From CmP2 sp052084925 (lineage in GTDB: Bacteria > Actinomycetota > Actinomycetes > Actinomycetales > Micrococcaceae), in assembly GCA_052084925.1 (NCBI GenBank), contig JBQDEV010000004.1, forward strand, positions 1 to 64,000: DNA of 64,000 bases, read 5' to 3'. Numbering within the stretch: position 1 is the first letter of the stretch; each line of letters opens with the position of its first letter. Under the pieces are notes generated by a model. That model made no database searches. It saw nothing but the letters and a program-made list of their open reading frames with translations, and was not told where the DNA came from. This document shows positions 47,106-56,695 of this stretch, piece by piece. Position numbers and translations under genes: made by a program.

Positions 47106-47582
47106 ATGACCCTGAGTCCTCTTACCGCCCATGCCAGCCTCCTCGCGCAGGACGGTGAACCGGCCGCAGGATTCGACCCCTTCTTCATCATCATGCTGGC
47201 CGTATTCGGTCTGCTGATCTTCTTCATGTTCCGTCGCTCCAAGAAGGCACAGCAGGAACAGCAGAAGCGCCGCTCCTCCCTGGAGCCCGGCCAGGAAGTG
47301 ATGACCGGCGCCGGAATCTTCGGAACCGTTGTCTCGGTGAACCAGGACGATAATAAGGTGGTCCTCGAGCTCTCACCCGGCAACACGGTGACCGTGCACA
47401 TTCAGGCCATCGGCCAGGTCGTCGAACCGACCGCGCCGGCCGAAGCTGCTGAACCGGCTGTCACTGAGTCGGCAAACGATTCCTACACTCTCAACGGTGA
47501 AGAGTACGGTGACACCGATCCTACCGACACCAAGCCGAGCCTGAACCCTGAGGACCCGCGCGGAGACGCCGACCAGAAGTGA
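47106..47582 (+). CDS. yajC: Preprotein translocase accessory subunit YajC
   Basis: This 158-residue protein has one membrane helix (about 24-42, FFIIMLAVFGLLIFFMF), then a basic stretch (RRSKKAQQEQQKRR), a cytoplasmic domain with EPGQEVMTGAGIFGTVV, and an acidic tail. It associates with SecDF. ATG at 47106 is chosen; a short open extension upstream is not conserved. It opens the yajC-secD-secF cluster. Confidence 0.93.
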   Translation: MTLSPLTAHASLLAQDGEPAAGFDPFFIIMLAVFGLLIFFMFRRSKKAQQEQQKRRSSLEPGQEVMTGAGIFGTVVSVNQDDNKVVLELSPGNTVTVHIQAIGQVVEPTAPAEAAEPAVTESANDSYTLNGEEYGDTDPTDTKPSLNPEDPRGDADQK

Positions 47583-47655
47583 CAATTCGGCGAAGGATCG
47601 CCGTCTCGTTTCGCCAGGGTGTTTTACCCAGCCTTAACTGAAAGTCCAGCTCACT

Positions 47656-49413
47656 ATGTCCTCATCGACAAGCTCCGGCCGTCCTAAGCGCACACTCGGA
47701 TGGCTAGGAGCTATCATCGTCGTGCTGACGGCCGTCCTTGGCATCGGCATTGCCACCGACCAGTCCTCCGGAACCCCACTTCTCGCCCTCGACCTTGAAG
47801 GTGGCACCCAGATGGTGCTTTCCCCAGAGGTTGCTGGGGGAGAGCAGGTGAGTTCCGAGCAGATGGACCAGGCGGTGGAGATCATCCGCCAGCGCGTCGA
47901 TGGCTCGGGTGTCTCGGAAGCTGAAATCAATGTTCAGGGCGGGAACACAGTGGTGGTGTCGCTGCCTGGCACTCCTGACTCACAGACTCGAGAACTGATC
48001 CAGGCATCGGCCAATATGGAGTTCCGCGCGGTGATCTCTGGAGCTCAGGGAATGGCCACGCCCGAAGAGAACCAAACGGCTCTCGAAGACTTCCCGGAAC
48101 CTACGGCTGAGCCGACCAGTGGTTCCGACGCGAATTGGATCACCCCCGAGCTGGCGGACGAGTTCCAGAAACTCGACTGTGCTGCATTCCTCGAAGAGGG
48201 CAACCGGGAGCCCGTCCCGGAAGATGAGCCCATGGTGTCCTGCGATCCCCAGTATGGGATGAAGTACATTCTTGGACCGGTCGAGGTGTTCGGCACTCAG
48301 ATCTCCGACGCGGACTTCGGCATGGCCTCTGCTCCGGGAGGGGTCTCCACGAACCAGTGGGCCGTCAACCTCTCCTTTGACAGTGAGGGGTCGAGCGCCT
48401 TCCGCGAGGTCACTCAGCGGATCACCCCGCTCGAGAGCCCCCGAAATCAATTCGCGATCGTGCTCGACGGGACGATCATCTCTGCGCCATCGTCGAACGC
48501 AGTGATCGCCGACGGTCGGGCGCAGATCACCGGAAACTTCACTGAAGTGAGTGCGCAGGCGCTCTCTGAGCAACTGCAGTACGGCGCCTTGCCGATCAGC
48601 TTCAACATTGAATCGGAGCAGCAGATTTCTGCGACGCTCGGCCAGGACCAGCTTTACTGGGGCCTGATGGCGGGGCTGATCGGTCTGATCCTGGTGGCCG
48701 CGTACCAGTTCTATCAATATCGGGCTCTCGGCCTGGTGACGCTGTCGTCGCTGGTGGTCGCCGGCATTCTCACCTATTTGGCGATCGTGCTTCTGGGGTG
48801 GTCGGATAACTATCGACTTTCCCTGGCCGGTATCGCAGGTATCATCGTCGCCATCGGTCTCACCGCAGACTCATTCATCGTCTACTTCGAACGCATCAAG
48901 GACGAGATGCGTGCCGGGCGTCCTCTTGCGCAAGCGGTTGAATACGGCTGGGCGCGAGCAAAGCGAACCATTACCGTATCGAAGGCTGTGAACCTGCTTG
49001 CCTCGGTCGTGCTGTACTTCGCCGCCGTGGGCAACGTGCGAGGATTCGCGTTCACGCTCGGTCTGACGGCACTGGCAGACCTCCTGGTCGTCTTCATGTT
49101 CACGCATCCGGTCATGCGGCTGTTGGCGCGAACCCGGTTCTTCGGTTCCGGACATCCTCTGTCGGGAATGGACCCGTCGCTTCTGGGACAGGAACCGCTG
49201 TACAAGGGTGCAGGCAAGGTCCGTGAGTTCAAGACGGTGGACCAGGCGGCCCCGGCGCGCTCCAAACGAAACAAGGGAGCGTCGAAGGAAGCGGAACGTC
49301 GCCAGACCATCGCGGAGAAACGGCGCCTCGAACGCGAAGAGCAACTGGGACTGTCATCAGGGCAGCGTACATCCGAGTCAGTCGACGCGGGATCGTCGGA
49401 GGGGAAGAAATGA
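47656..49413 (+). CDS. secD: Protein translocase subunit SecD
   Basis: This 585-residue RND-type export motor subunit has an N-terminal helix, the periplasmic P1 head with LALDLEGGTQMVLSPE, and a membrane domain (from about residue 330) with GIAGIIVAIGLTADSFIVYFERIKDE. The C-terminal about 75 residues are a basic charged extension. With SecF it uses the proton motive force to finish protein export. The stop overlaps secF (ATGA). Confidence 0.96.
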   Translation: MSSSTSSGRPKRTLGWLGAIIVVLTAVLGIGIATDQSSGTPLLALDLEGGTQMVLSPEVAGGEQVSSEQMDQAVEIIRQRVDGSGVSEAEINVQGGNTVVVSLPGTPDSQTRELIQASANMEFRAVISGAQGMATPEENQTALEDFPEPTAEPTSGSDANWITPELADEFQKLDCAAFLEEGNREPVPEDEPMVSCDPQYGMKYILGPVEVFGTQISDADFGMASAPGGVSTNQWAVNLSFDSEGSSAFREVTQRITPLESPRNQFAIVLDGTIISAPSSNAVIADGRAQITGNFTEVSAQALSEQLQYGALPISFNIESEQQISATLGQDQLYWGLMAGLIGLILVAAYQFYQYRALGLVTLSSLVVAGILTYLAIVLLGWSDNYRLSLAGIAGIIVAIGLTADSFIVYFERIKDEMRAGRPLAQAVEYGWARAKRTITVSKAVNLLASVVLYFAAVGNVRGFAFTLGLTALADLLVVFMFTHPVMRLLARTRFFGSGHPLSGMDPSLLGQEPLYKGAGKVREFKTVDQAAPARSKRNKGASKEAERRQTIAEKRRLEREEQLGLSSGQRTSESVDAGSSEGKK

Positions 49414-50441
49414 GCCGAGTGACGACATGGGGCAACGAGCTCTACACAGGCAAGAAGTCCTATCCCTTTGTTCATCGCTGGAAGCTCTGGTTCGCCATTG
49501 CCGGTATCCTGCTGGTGATCTCCGGTGGCCTGACGCTGGCTCGAGGCGGGTTCAACCTGGGTATCGAGTTCCGGGGCGGATCTGAATTCACCGTCTCGGG
49601 GGTCGCCAACACCGACCCCGCTGCCGGAGAGTCAGCCGTGACGGATGTCGTGCCAGACACTGTGGTGACTGCGACGAACATCGCTCCGAACACCATGCGT
49701 GTTCAGACCGAGCACCTCGACGACAACGAGACTCTCGACGTTGCTGCGAACCTGCAGTCGGCCTATGAGGTTGGCGCGGAGAACGTGACCTCGACGTTTG
49801 TCGGTCCGACGTGGGGACAGGCGGTGAGCCAGCAGGCTGCCATCGGCCTGGTGATCTTCGTGGTGCTGGTGGCGCTGTTGATGGCTCTCTACTTCCGAAC
49901 GTGGAAGATGTCGCTGGCGGCCATCGTGGGGCTGATATACGTCGTTGCGCTCACGACGGGAATCTATGGTTCCACAGGATTCGAGATCACCCCTTCGGCG
50001 ATCATCGGCTTCCTGACCATCCTGTCGTATGCCCTCTATGACACGGTGGTGGTCTTCGACAAGGTACGCGAGAATACCGAGGATCTGGAGAAAGACGTCC
50101 AACGAACGTTCTCCGAGAATGTGAACCTGGCCGTGAACCAAACGCTGGTTCGCTCCATCACGACCTCCATCGTGGGCATCCTGCCGGTCGGATCAATTCT
50201 GTTCATCGGTGCTGGCCTGTTGGGCGCGGGTACTCTTCGCGATATTTCGTTGGCTATTTTCGTTGGAATCATCGTCGGCACCCTGGCGACACTGTTCATC
50301 CAGGCCCCGTTGTACGCACTCCTGCGGCGTCGAGACAGTCATGTCAAGGCACACGACCAGCGAATCCTGCGTAAACGCGGTACCGGTAGCGGTGAAGGTG
50401 ACGCACCCGTGACCGAACCGAGCCTCGTTTCCGGGGTTTGA
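49410..50441 (+). CDS. secF: Protein translocase subunit SecF
   Basis: This 343-residue partner of SecD has a first membrane helix (about 26-46), LGIEFRGGSEFTV, a P1-like domain and five further helices with GFLTILSYALYDTVVVFDKVREN. ATG overlaps the secD stop by 4 bp. The C-terminal about 30 residues are hydrophilic. Downstream, relA starts after 119 bp with its own -10 box. Confidence 0.96.
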   Translation: MSRVTTWGNELYTGKKSYPFVHRWKLWFAIAGILLVISGGLTLARGGFNLGIEFRGGSEFTVSGVANTDPAAGESAVTDVVPDTVVTATNIAPNTMRVQTEHLDDNETLDVAANLQSAYEVGAENVTSTFVGPTWGQAVSQQAAIGLVIFVVLVALLMALYFRTWKMSLAAIVGLIYVVALTTGIYGSTGFEITPSAIIGFLTILSYALYDTVVVFDKVRENTEDLEKDVQRTFSENVNLAVNQTLVRSITTSIVGILPVGSILFIGAGLLGAGTLRDISLAIFVGIIVGTLATLFIQAPLYALLRRRDSHVKAHDQRILRKRGTGSGEGDAPVTEPSLVSGV

Positions 50442-50460
50442 GCCTCTCCAGCAGTGCAAC

Positions 50461-50488
50461 TTGGTGTTGAACCAGAACTGGGGATAAT
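50461..50488 (+). promoter_or_regulatory. Candidate relA promoter
   Basis: A -35-like TTGGTG (50461-50466) and a -10 GATAAT (50483-50488) are spaced by 16 bp and lie 73 nt before the relA ATG, giving relA a promoter independent of secDF. Confidence 0.45.
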
Positions 50489-50560
50489 GTTTCACCCACC
50501 GGTATCGGTGACCGGGATCATTCTCTGGTCGCCTCGCGCACCAGGAGGGGAGGGGACAAC

Positions 50561-52867
50561 ATGACTGACTCCACAGACGCACCGTCGTCCGATGTGTCCT
50601 CGTCGTCGGCGCCTGCGAACGGGCGACGCCCTCGTGGTCGTCTGGCCCGATTGACTGGTCGCCCCGTCGTCGCAGGCTATTCACCGATTCTTGAGCCCCT
50701 GATCCGCACCCTCAAGGTGCGCCATCCTAAGACGGACCTGGATCTCGTCATCCGCGCCTTCGCGGTGGCCGAGAAGTATCACGAGGGACAGAAACGCAAG
50801 AGTGGGGACCCCTACATCACCCACCCGGTTGCCGTGGCGACCATTCTGGCTGAGCTGGGATTGACCGGCACAACACTGGCCGCCGCCTTGCTCCACGACA
50901 CAGTAGAGGACACCAGCTACTCCCTGGATCAGCTCAGCCGAGAATTCGGTGAAGAGACGGCCCTGCTGGTCGATGGAGTCACCAAGCTCGACAAGGTGAA
51001 GTTCGGTGCGGCAGCTCAAGCGGAGACCGTGCGCAAGATGGTCTTGGCCATGGCCAAAGACGTCCGAGTCCTGCTGATCAAACTCGCCGACCGTCTCCAC
51101 AACGCCAGGACCTGGCGCTATGTTCCGCCGGAATCGAGTGCTCGCAAGGCGAAGGAGACCCTCGAAATCTACGCTCCGCTGGCGCATCGCCTCGGGATGA
51201 ACACCATCAAGTGGGAACTCGAGGACCTGTCTTTCGCGGCGCTGTGGCCCAAGGTGTACTCCGAGATCGTGCGTCTGGTGGGGGAGCGGACTCCGGAGCG
51301 TCAAGAGAACGTTTCCCTCTTGAGCGAGCAGATCGAGCGGGAGCTGCGTGACGCCAAGATCCGCGCAACGCTGTCGGGTCGGCCGAAGCACTACTACTCG
51401 ATCTATCAGAAGATGATCGTCAGAGGAAAAGAATTCGACGAGATCTACGACTTGCTCGGGGTCCGGGTCCTGGTCGACTCGGTTCGGGATTGCTATGCGG
51501 CACTGGGTGTCCTCCACGCCAAATGGTCGCCGATTCCCGGACGCTTCAAGGATTACATCGCGATGCCGAAGTACAACATGTACCAGTCGCTACACACGAC
51601 GGTCATCGGCCCTGGTGGCAGGCGCGTGGAGATCCAGATCCGCACTCACGAAATGCACCGTCGGGCCGAGTACGGTGTCGCCGCGCACTGGCGCTACAAA
51701 GACACCGGCGCCGAAGAGAGCGGCGACACGACACCGAGCTGGTTGCGTGCAGTCCTTGATTGGCAAAAAGACGCTAAGGACCCCAACGACTTCCTCGACT
51801 CCCTGCGCACCGAGATCGGCGCAGCCGAGGTTTACGTTTTCACTCCGCAGGGGGAGATCAAGGTACTGCCGGCCGGATCGACGCCCGTGGACTTCGCGTA
51901 TTCGGTCCACACCGAAGTCGGAGACCGCACGATCGGTGCGCGAGTCAACGGCCGACTCGTCCCCCTCAACTCACCACTCAACCACGGTGACTCCGTTGAG
52001 GTGTTCACCTCCAAGAGTGAAGATGCCGGTCCGAGCCAAGATTGGCTTGGATTCGTCCGAAGCGCACGTGCGCGCAATAAGATTCGGCACTGGTTCTCCA
52101 AAGAGCGCCGAGATGAAGTCATTGAGGTCGGCAAGGACGCCCTCACGAAGTATGCCCGCAAGCAATCGCTGCCTTTGAGCCAGGTCATGAGCACGGATGC
52201 GCTGGGCACCGTCGCTGAAGAACTGGGCCTGGCGGACGTCTCTGGCCTCTATGCCGCGATCGGTGAGAACAATGTCTCGGCGCAGAATGTTTTCGAGCAT
52301 ATTCAGGCCCTACTTGAGCCAGCGGAGAAGCCGAGCGACGAGTACTTCGATACCGGTTCAATTCCACAGGTCAGTCTCCCGAGCAAGCATTCGGACTCCG
52401 GCGTTGTCATTCCTGGTACCGGGGAAGTCATGGCCAAGCTGGCGCGGTGCTGTTCTCCCGTGCCACCAGATCACATCGTGGGCTTCGTGACGCGCGGTTC
52501 AGGTGTATCCGTTCACCGAACGGATTGCCAGAACGTAGAGAATCTGAAATCAGAACCGGACCGACTGGTCGATGTGGAATGGGCTCCCACTCAGGATTCC
52601 GTGTTCGTCGTCGAAATTCAGGTTGAGGCACTTGATCGGAAATCATTGCTTTCCGACGTCACCCGTATTCTGGCCGAGCATCATGTCAATATTCTGTCCG
52701 CGTCCGTGAAGACGCGCCGGGATCGAGTGGCGGAATCCCAATTCGTCTTCGAAATGGGCGACCCTGCCTATCTGCAACATGTCCTGAACTCGATCCGACG
52801 CATCGACGGGGTGTACGACGTCTTTCGCACCTCCGACAAGGGGCAGCGCAGGGTGCAGCGCGGCTAG
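50561..52867 (+). CDS. relA: Bifunctional (p)ppGpp synthetase/hydrolase RelA/SpoT
   Basis: This 768-residue Rsh enzyme makes and degrades the alarmone (p)ppGpp. The domain order is N-terminal HD hydrolase (about 75-205, ALLHDTVEDT near 110), synthetase (about 270-385, YYSIYQKM, GVRVLVDS), TGS (about 420-480), helical and zinc-finger-like domains with LARCCSPVPPD, and a C-terminal ACT domain (about 690-765). Both catalytic halves look intact, so it should act in both directions. ATG follows GGAGGGGACAAC. The stop shares CTAG with the convergent AbiEi-like gene. Confidence 0.96.
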   Translation: MTDSTDAPSSDVSSSSAPANGRRPRGRLARLTGRPVVAGYSPILEPLIRTLKVRHPKTDLDLVIRAFAVAEKYHEGQKRKSGDPYITHPVAVATILAELGLTGTTLAAALLHDTVEDTSYSLDQLSREFGEETALLVDGVTKLDKVKFGAAAQAETVRKMVLAMAKDVRVLLIKLADRLHNARTWRYVPPESSARKAKETLEIYAPLAHRLGMNTIKWELEDLSFAALWPKVYSEIVRLVGERTPERQENVSLLSEQIERELRDAKIRATLSGRPKHYYSIYQKMIVRGKEFDEIYDLLGVRVLVDSVRDCYAALGVLHAKWSPIPGRFKDYIAMPKYNMYQSLHTTVIGPGGRRVEIQIRTHEMHRRAEYGVAAHWRYKDTGAEESGDTTPSWLRAVLDWQKDAKDPNDFLDSLRTEIGAAEVYVFTPQGEIKVLPAGSTPVDFAYSVHTEVGDRTIGARVNGRLVPLNSPLNHGDSVEVFTSKSEDAGPSQDWLGFVRSARARNKIRHWFSKERRDEVIEVGKDALTKYARKQSLPLSQVMSTDALGTVAEELGLADVSGLYAAIGENNVSAQNVFEHIQALLEPAEKPSDEYFDTGSIPQVSLPSKHSDSGVVIPGTGEVMAKLARCCSPVPPDHIVGFVTRGSGVSVHRTDCQNVENLKSEPDRLVDVEWAPTQDSVFVVEIQVEALDRKSLLSDVTRILAEHHVNILSASVKTRRDRVAESQFVFEMGDPAYLQHVLNSIRRIDGVYDVFRTSDKGQRRVQRG

Positions 52868-53499
52868 TTACCCCCGACGGAGTCGAGCAGATGATCCAGC
52901 CGTTGGGCGGCTTGATACATACCGGCCTGATAGCTCCGATATGCGAATCGTGCACGCAGGTCTTCGGCAGAGCACTGTTGAAGTAACAGGCGCAGCCGAA
53001 GGGGATCAACGTCATCGGCCGAGATGCGCAGCAGGTCTTCCATGGTCCGCTCGGGAATCGTACATCGCACGGGACCCACCATCTGAACGTCTGTCTCCCA
53101 CCCCCTGGTCGCGACCAGTTCGCCACCGGTGACTCCCTGCCGAAGCCGCAAGGGCAGTTCAGGAAGTGTGCGGGATCGTCGGTGATAACGGGCCACCGAC
53201 GCTTCGAAAAACGGCGGTGGGCATCCGCCGATATGGACCCAGAGTGCAGTGTGGAGTTCCGCGGTCCACAGCCCGCTGATCAGGTGCTGGCCGAGAACGG
53301 AGACGACTTGGGCCCGCGTCTGAACGGTGTCGGGTTGGTCGGCACTCACGTAGGCACGTCCCAGGCCACGGCGCAGCATCCCCGCCCGGACCATCGACTG
53401 GAGCTCGGCATCGACTAATCCCTGACGGGGTAGCCAGAGCCACGAAGGCACCTCGATCAGTGCTCCGGAGACGGCGACGGCAAGGGCACGATTCCTCAT
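52864..53499 (-). CDS. AbiEi-like winged-helix protein (orphan antitoxin-like)
   Basis: This 211-residue protein has an N-terminal helix-turn-helix-like region (LVDAELQSMVRAGMLRRGLGRAYV) and a C-terminal part with VRCTIPERTMEDLLRIS, a segment typical of the AbiEi antitoxin family (type IV toxin-antitoxin). No AbiEii-type toxin gene lies beside it, so it is probably an orphan, possibly domesticated, regulator. Similar orphan proteins are common in Actinobacteria. It converges on relA with a 4-bp CTAG overlap and starts just downstream of the DUF349 terminator. Confidence 0.7.
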   Translation of the reverse strand: MRNRALAVAVSGALIEVPSWLWLPRQGLVDAELQSMVRAGMLRRGLGRAYVSADQPDTVQTRAQVVSVLGQHLISGLWTAELHTALWVHIGGCPPPFFEASVARYHRRSRTLPELPLRLRQGVTGGELVATRGWETDVQMVGPVRCTIPERTMEDLLRISADDVDPLRLRLLLQQCSAEDLRARFAYRSYQAGMYQAAQRLDHLLDSVGGN

Positions 53500-53520
53500 G
53501 AAGTGATCGTGCCAGCAAAA

Positions 53521-53552
53521 AGCGGTGGCCCCGTCGAAACGGGACCACCGCT
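53521..53552 (-). terminator. Rho-independent terminator of the DUF349 gene
   Basis: A 14-bp stem (53521-53534 with 53539-53552, one mismatch) with loop CGAA lies 53 bp after the DUF349 stop on the - strand and is followed there by a run of five T. This is the most textbook-like terminator of the window. Confidence 0.8.
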
Positions 53553-53604
53553 GTGGACGACTCGCCCGGATCGTCCTGCTGTGGACGAACCGAACGAGGC
53601 GTAA

Positions 53605-55137
53605 TCAGTCTGTTCCTGCGGATGCCTGAAGCGTCTGCAACCAGAGTTTCCGAGCATCGAGGGCTTCCTGAGCCTTCTTGATTGACTTCTGGTCGTTGCG
53701 TTCCTGCGCCTTCGCGAGGTCCTGTTCAAGACCGGCGATAGCGTCCTCGAGCTGTGTGAGCGCCGAGTTCGTCCGGGCCTTCGTCTCCGGGTTCGTCCGG
53801 CGCCAGTGCTCCTGTTCGGCTTGGGACAGGGCTTCCTCGAGCCGGCGGAATCCCGATTCCATCCGTCCGATGTCCTTGCGAGGAACCTTGCCCGCGTCGT
53901 CCCAGCGGCCACGCAGCTCATTGATTGCGGCCCGGGCACGATCGACATTCTTGAACGGCAGCAGCTTGTTGCCTTCGTCGAGGATCGCTTCCTTGACCTT
54001 CAGGTTCTCTTCGAATTCCCGATCGATCTCGTCATTGGTGGCCTTGCGCGCATTGAAGAACACATCCTGGGCAGCACGGAAGCGGGTCCACAGTGCATCA
54101 TCTTCTCGGCGCGAGGCGCGAGGGGCGGCCTTCCACTCCGACATCAGATCCCGGTACTTCATCGCCGTCGTCGACCAGTCGGTCGACGAAGAGAGCTCTT
54201 CGGCGCGGGCGATGAGGCGTTCCTTGACCTTCTTGGCCTCCGCATTGGTCTGATCCAGCTGGGAGAAGAATGCGCGGCGGTGTTTGTCGAACGTCGAGCG
54301 TGCTGCACGGAATCGCTTCCACAGCTCATCTTCCTCCGGCTTGGGCAGCCTCGGTCCCTGCTTCTGGGCGGTCTTCCACTGCTCGAAGAGTTCCGTCATC
54401 CGCCGCGATGAGTCCTTCCACTGCGTACGCTGCGGATCCTGTTCGGAAATGGTCACCGCCTCGTCGACGATGGCCTTCCGAGCCGTACGCTGTTCGTCGA
54501 CGGCCTTCTGGTGGGCTTCCTTCTCAACCGTGCGACGAACTTCCAGCGTGGTTTCCAGTGAAGCGATGCGTTTACGCAGCGCGACCATGTCCCCCACCAT
54601 GTGGCGCTCGTCCGTGGTGGTCTGCAGCTGCGTTAGGGTCTTGCGCAGGTCAGCGGTCGAGGTCTCGGTCGCCAGTCGCTGCTCCAAGAGCAGGACCTGC
54701 GACATCGCGTCATCATATTTGCGCACGAAGTACGCCAGCGCCTCATCCTTCGGCACGTCAGGGACCTGGCCCACCGGCACACGGTCGCTGCCATCGATCA
54801 GAACCACATGACCGTCCTCGGCCACGTCGGCGAACTGCCGAGCTTCCTCGAGGTCAGTTCGGTGTGTGGGCACAGCGGGAGTCAGAGGCGTCTGCTGTGC
54901 GGCGTGGGCCTCGGCGGCGGGCTTGGCGATCGACGCCGGAGAGGCAGTCGGTCCCGGACGCATCGACGCGGGCGAGGGGACGGGGCGTGGCTTCTGCGTC
55001 TCAGCCTGGACGTCGGTCCGTTCTTCGGGCGCGGCGGTCGGCTGATGGGCCTCGGTGCTGGCTGTTGACTTCAACGCGTCATCGACGTCGTGCTGAGCCT
55101 CGGTCTGGGGGATGTCGGATTCTTGACTGTGGGTCAC
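53605..55137 (-). CDS. DUF349 repeat coiled-coil protein
   Basis: This 510-residue protein has a long disordered N-terminus rich in Pro, Ala, Thr and Glu (about 1-90) and then helical DUF349 repeats, recognisable by the spaced WKxA and LWxRFRAA motifs (ELWKRFRAARSTFDKHR, ALWTRFRAAQDVFFNAR), ending in a coiled coil. At least three repeats are visible. DUF349 proteins are conserved in Actinobacteria beside hisS and their function is not settled. GTG at 55137. Confidence 0.85.
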   Translation of the reverse strand: MTHSQESDIPQTEAQHDVDDALKSTASTEAHQPTAAPEERTDVQAETQKPRPVPSPASMRPGPTASPASIAKPAAEAHAAQQTPLTPAVPTHRTDLEEARQFADVAEDGHVVLIDGSDRVPVGQVPDVPKDEALAYFVRKYDDAMSQVLLLEQRLATETSTADLRKTLTQLQTTTDERHMVGDMVALRKRIASLETTLEVRRTVEKEAHQKAVDEQRTARKAIVDEAVTISEQDPQRTQWKDSSRRMTELFEQWKTAQKQGPRLPKPEEDELWKRFRAARSTFDKHRRAFFSQLDQTNAEAKKVKERLIARAEELSSSTDWSTTAMKYRDLMSEWKAAPRASRREDDALWTRFRAAQDVFFNARKATNDEIDREFEENLKVKEAILDEGNKLLPFKNVDRARAAINELRGRWDDAGKVPRKDIGRMESGFRRLEEALSQAEQEHWRRTNPETKARTNSALTQLEDAIAGLEQDLAKAQERNDQKSIKKAQEALDARKLWLQTLQASAGTD

Positions 55138-55220
55138 CGCTGGAACTCTCTGTGCTGGATCGTGCTGGCTTGAGCACGTCGAGACGAAACATGGTCACGA
55201 ACAGCCTACCGCCAACGGCA

Positions 55221-55226
55221 TAGAAT
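55221..55226 (+). promoter_or_regulatory. -10 box of hisS
   Basis: TAGAAT lies 76 nt before the hisS ATG in the 164-bp gap that separates it from the divergent DUF349 gene. Confidence 0.4.
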
Positions 55227-55301
55227 GACAGGTGGGTTCCGCCGCCTGCCCGTGGAATCCGCAACTTCCGTTAACTCCGCACGACCAGAAAGTGCTGATT
55301 C

Positions 55302-56660
55302 ATGTCACGCAAAGCGTCCCTGTCTGGCTTCCACGAGTGGCTCCCCGCCGAACGGCTGGTGGAGCTGCATGTTCAGGACACGCTGCGGCGCGTCTTCGAA
55401 CTCCATGGATTCGCCAACATCGAGACGCGCGCCGTGGAGACGCTGGGGACACTGCTGCGCAAGGGCGAGATCGATAAAGAGGTCTACGCCGTGTCACGGC
55501 TCCAGGGTGAAGCCGTGGCGAACGCCGACGACCCAAACCGCTTGGCCCTGCACTTTGACCTGACGGTGCCCTTTGCCCGCTATGTCACCGAGAACGCCGG
55601 TCATCTTGCGTTCCCGTTCCGGCGCTACCAGATCCAGAAGGTGTGGCGCGGGGAGCGCCCCCAGGAGGGGCGTGCCCGCGAATTCACCCAGGCCGACATC
55701 GACGTGGTGGGCGACGGCGCACTGCCCTTCCGCTACGACGTGGACGTGGCCCTGGTGATGGCCGAAGCGTTGTCTGAGCTGCCCATCGGTGATTTCACGA
55801 TCCGCATCAACAACCGCAAATTGGCCGAGGGCTTCTACCGGGGCATCGGCCTGGCCGACACCGCCGGGGTGCTGCGCTGCATCGACAAGCTGGAGAAGAT
55901 CGGTGAGGAACAGGTCGCACGCCTGCTGCGCGAGGAGATCGGCGCCACGGACGAACAAGCAGAGAAGGCGCTGTCGTTGGCCCGGATCCGCACCGAGGAC
56001 CCCAGCTTCGTCGATCAGGTGCGGGCACTGGACGTTCACGATGAGCTGTTGGAGGAGGGTCTGGCTGAGCTTGCCGAAGTGATTGGTCAGTTGCACCGCC
56101 GCATGCCGGGTCGTGCGGTGGCGGATCTCTCGATCGCCCGCGGGCTCGACTACTACACCGGGACCGTCTACGAGACGATCCTCGACGGACACGAGCAGTT
56201 GGGCTCGATCTGTTCCGGAGGCCGCTATGACTCGCTGGCGACCAAGGGCAAGAGGAGCTTCCCCGGCGTGGGCCTGTCCATCGGCGTGACACGCCTGGTG
56301 ATGCGCATGCTGTCACAGGAGATGGCCGAGGCTTCCCGCTCTGTCCCCACGGCGGTGTATGTCGCGCTGACACACGATGACGATTGGGAAGTCGCCCTGG
56401 ACACGGCGGCCCTGCTGCGGTCGCGGGGCATCGCCGCCGAGGTGGCGACCAGCGCTGAGAAGTTCGGCAAGCAGATCAAGTACGCGGACCGTCGCGGCAT
56501 ACCCTTCGTGTGGTTCACCAGCGTCGTCGACGGCGCGGTCACCCACGAGGTGAAGGACATCCGCAGCGGCGAACAGGTGTCGGCCGACCCGAACGCGTGG
56601 GTGCCTCCGGCAACGGACCTCAGCCCGACGGTGTCGGCGTCGTCGCCGGACATCAACTAA
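55302..56660 (+). CDS. hisS: Histidine--tRNA ligase
   Basis: This 452-residue class II synthetase charges tRNA-His. It has the class II core motifs (LHFDLTVPFARYV, RYQIQKVWRGERPQEGRAREFTQADIDVVG), the histidine-specific ARGLDYYTGTVYE, and GGRYDSLA, then the anticodon-binding domain (about 345-440). Length fits the family. ATG at 55302 without a strong ribosome binding site. aspS follows after 35 bp. Confidence 0.96.
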   Translation: MSRKASLSGFHEWLPAERLVELHVQDTLRRVFELHGFANIETRAVETLGTLLRKGEIDKEVYAVSRLQGEAVANADDPNRLALHFDLTVPFARYVTENAGHLAFPFRRYQIQKVWRGERPQEGRAREFTQADIDVVGDGALPFRYDVDVALVMAEALSELPIGDFTIRINNRKLAEGFYRGIGLADTAGVLRCIDKLEKIGEEQVARLLREEIGATDEQAEKALSLARIRTEDPSFVDQVRALDVHDELLEEGLAELAEVIGQLHRRMPGRAVADLSIARGLDYYTGTVYETILDGHEQLGSICSGGRYDSLATKGKRSFPGVGLSIGVTRLVMRMLSQEMAEASRSVPTAVYVALTHDDDWEVALDTAALLRSRGIAAEVATSAEKFGKQIKYADRRGIPFVWFTSVVDGAVTHEVKDIRSGEQVSADPNAWVPPATDLSPTVSASSPDIN

Positions 56661-56695
56661 ACTTCAGCGAAGTATTCTCTACCGGAAGGACAACC

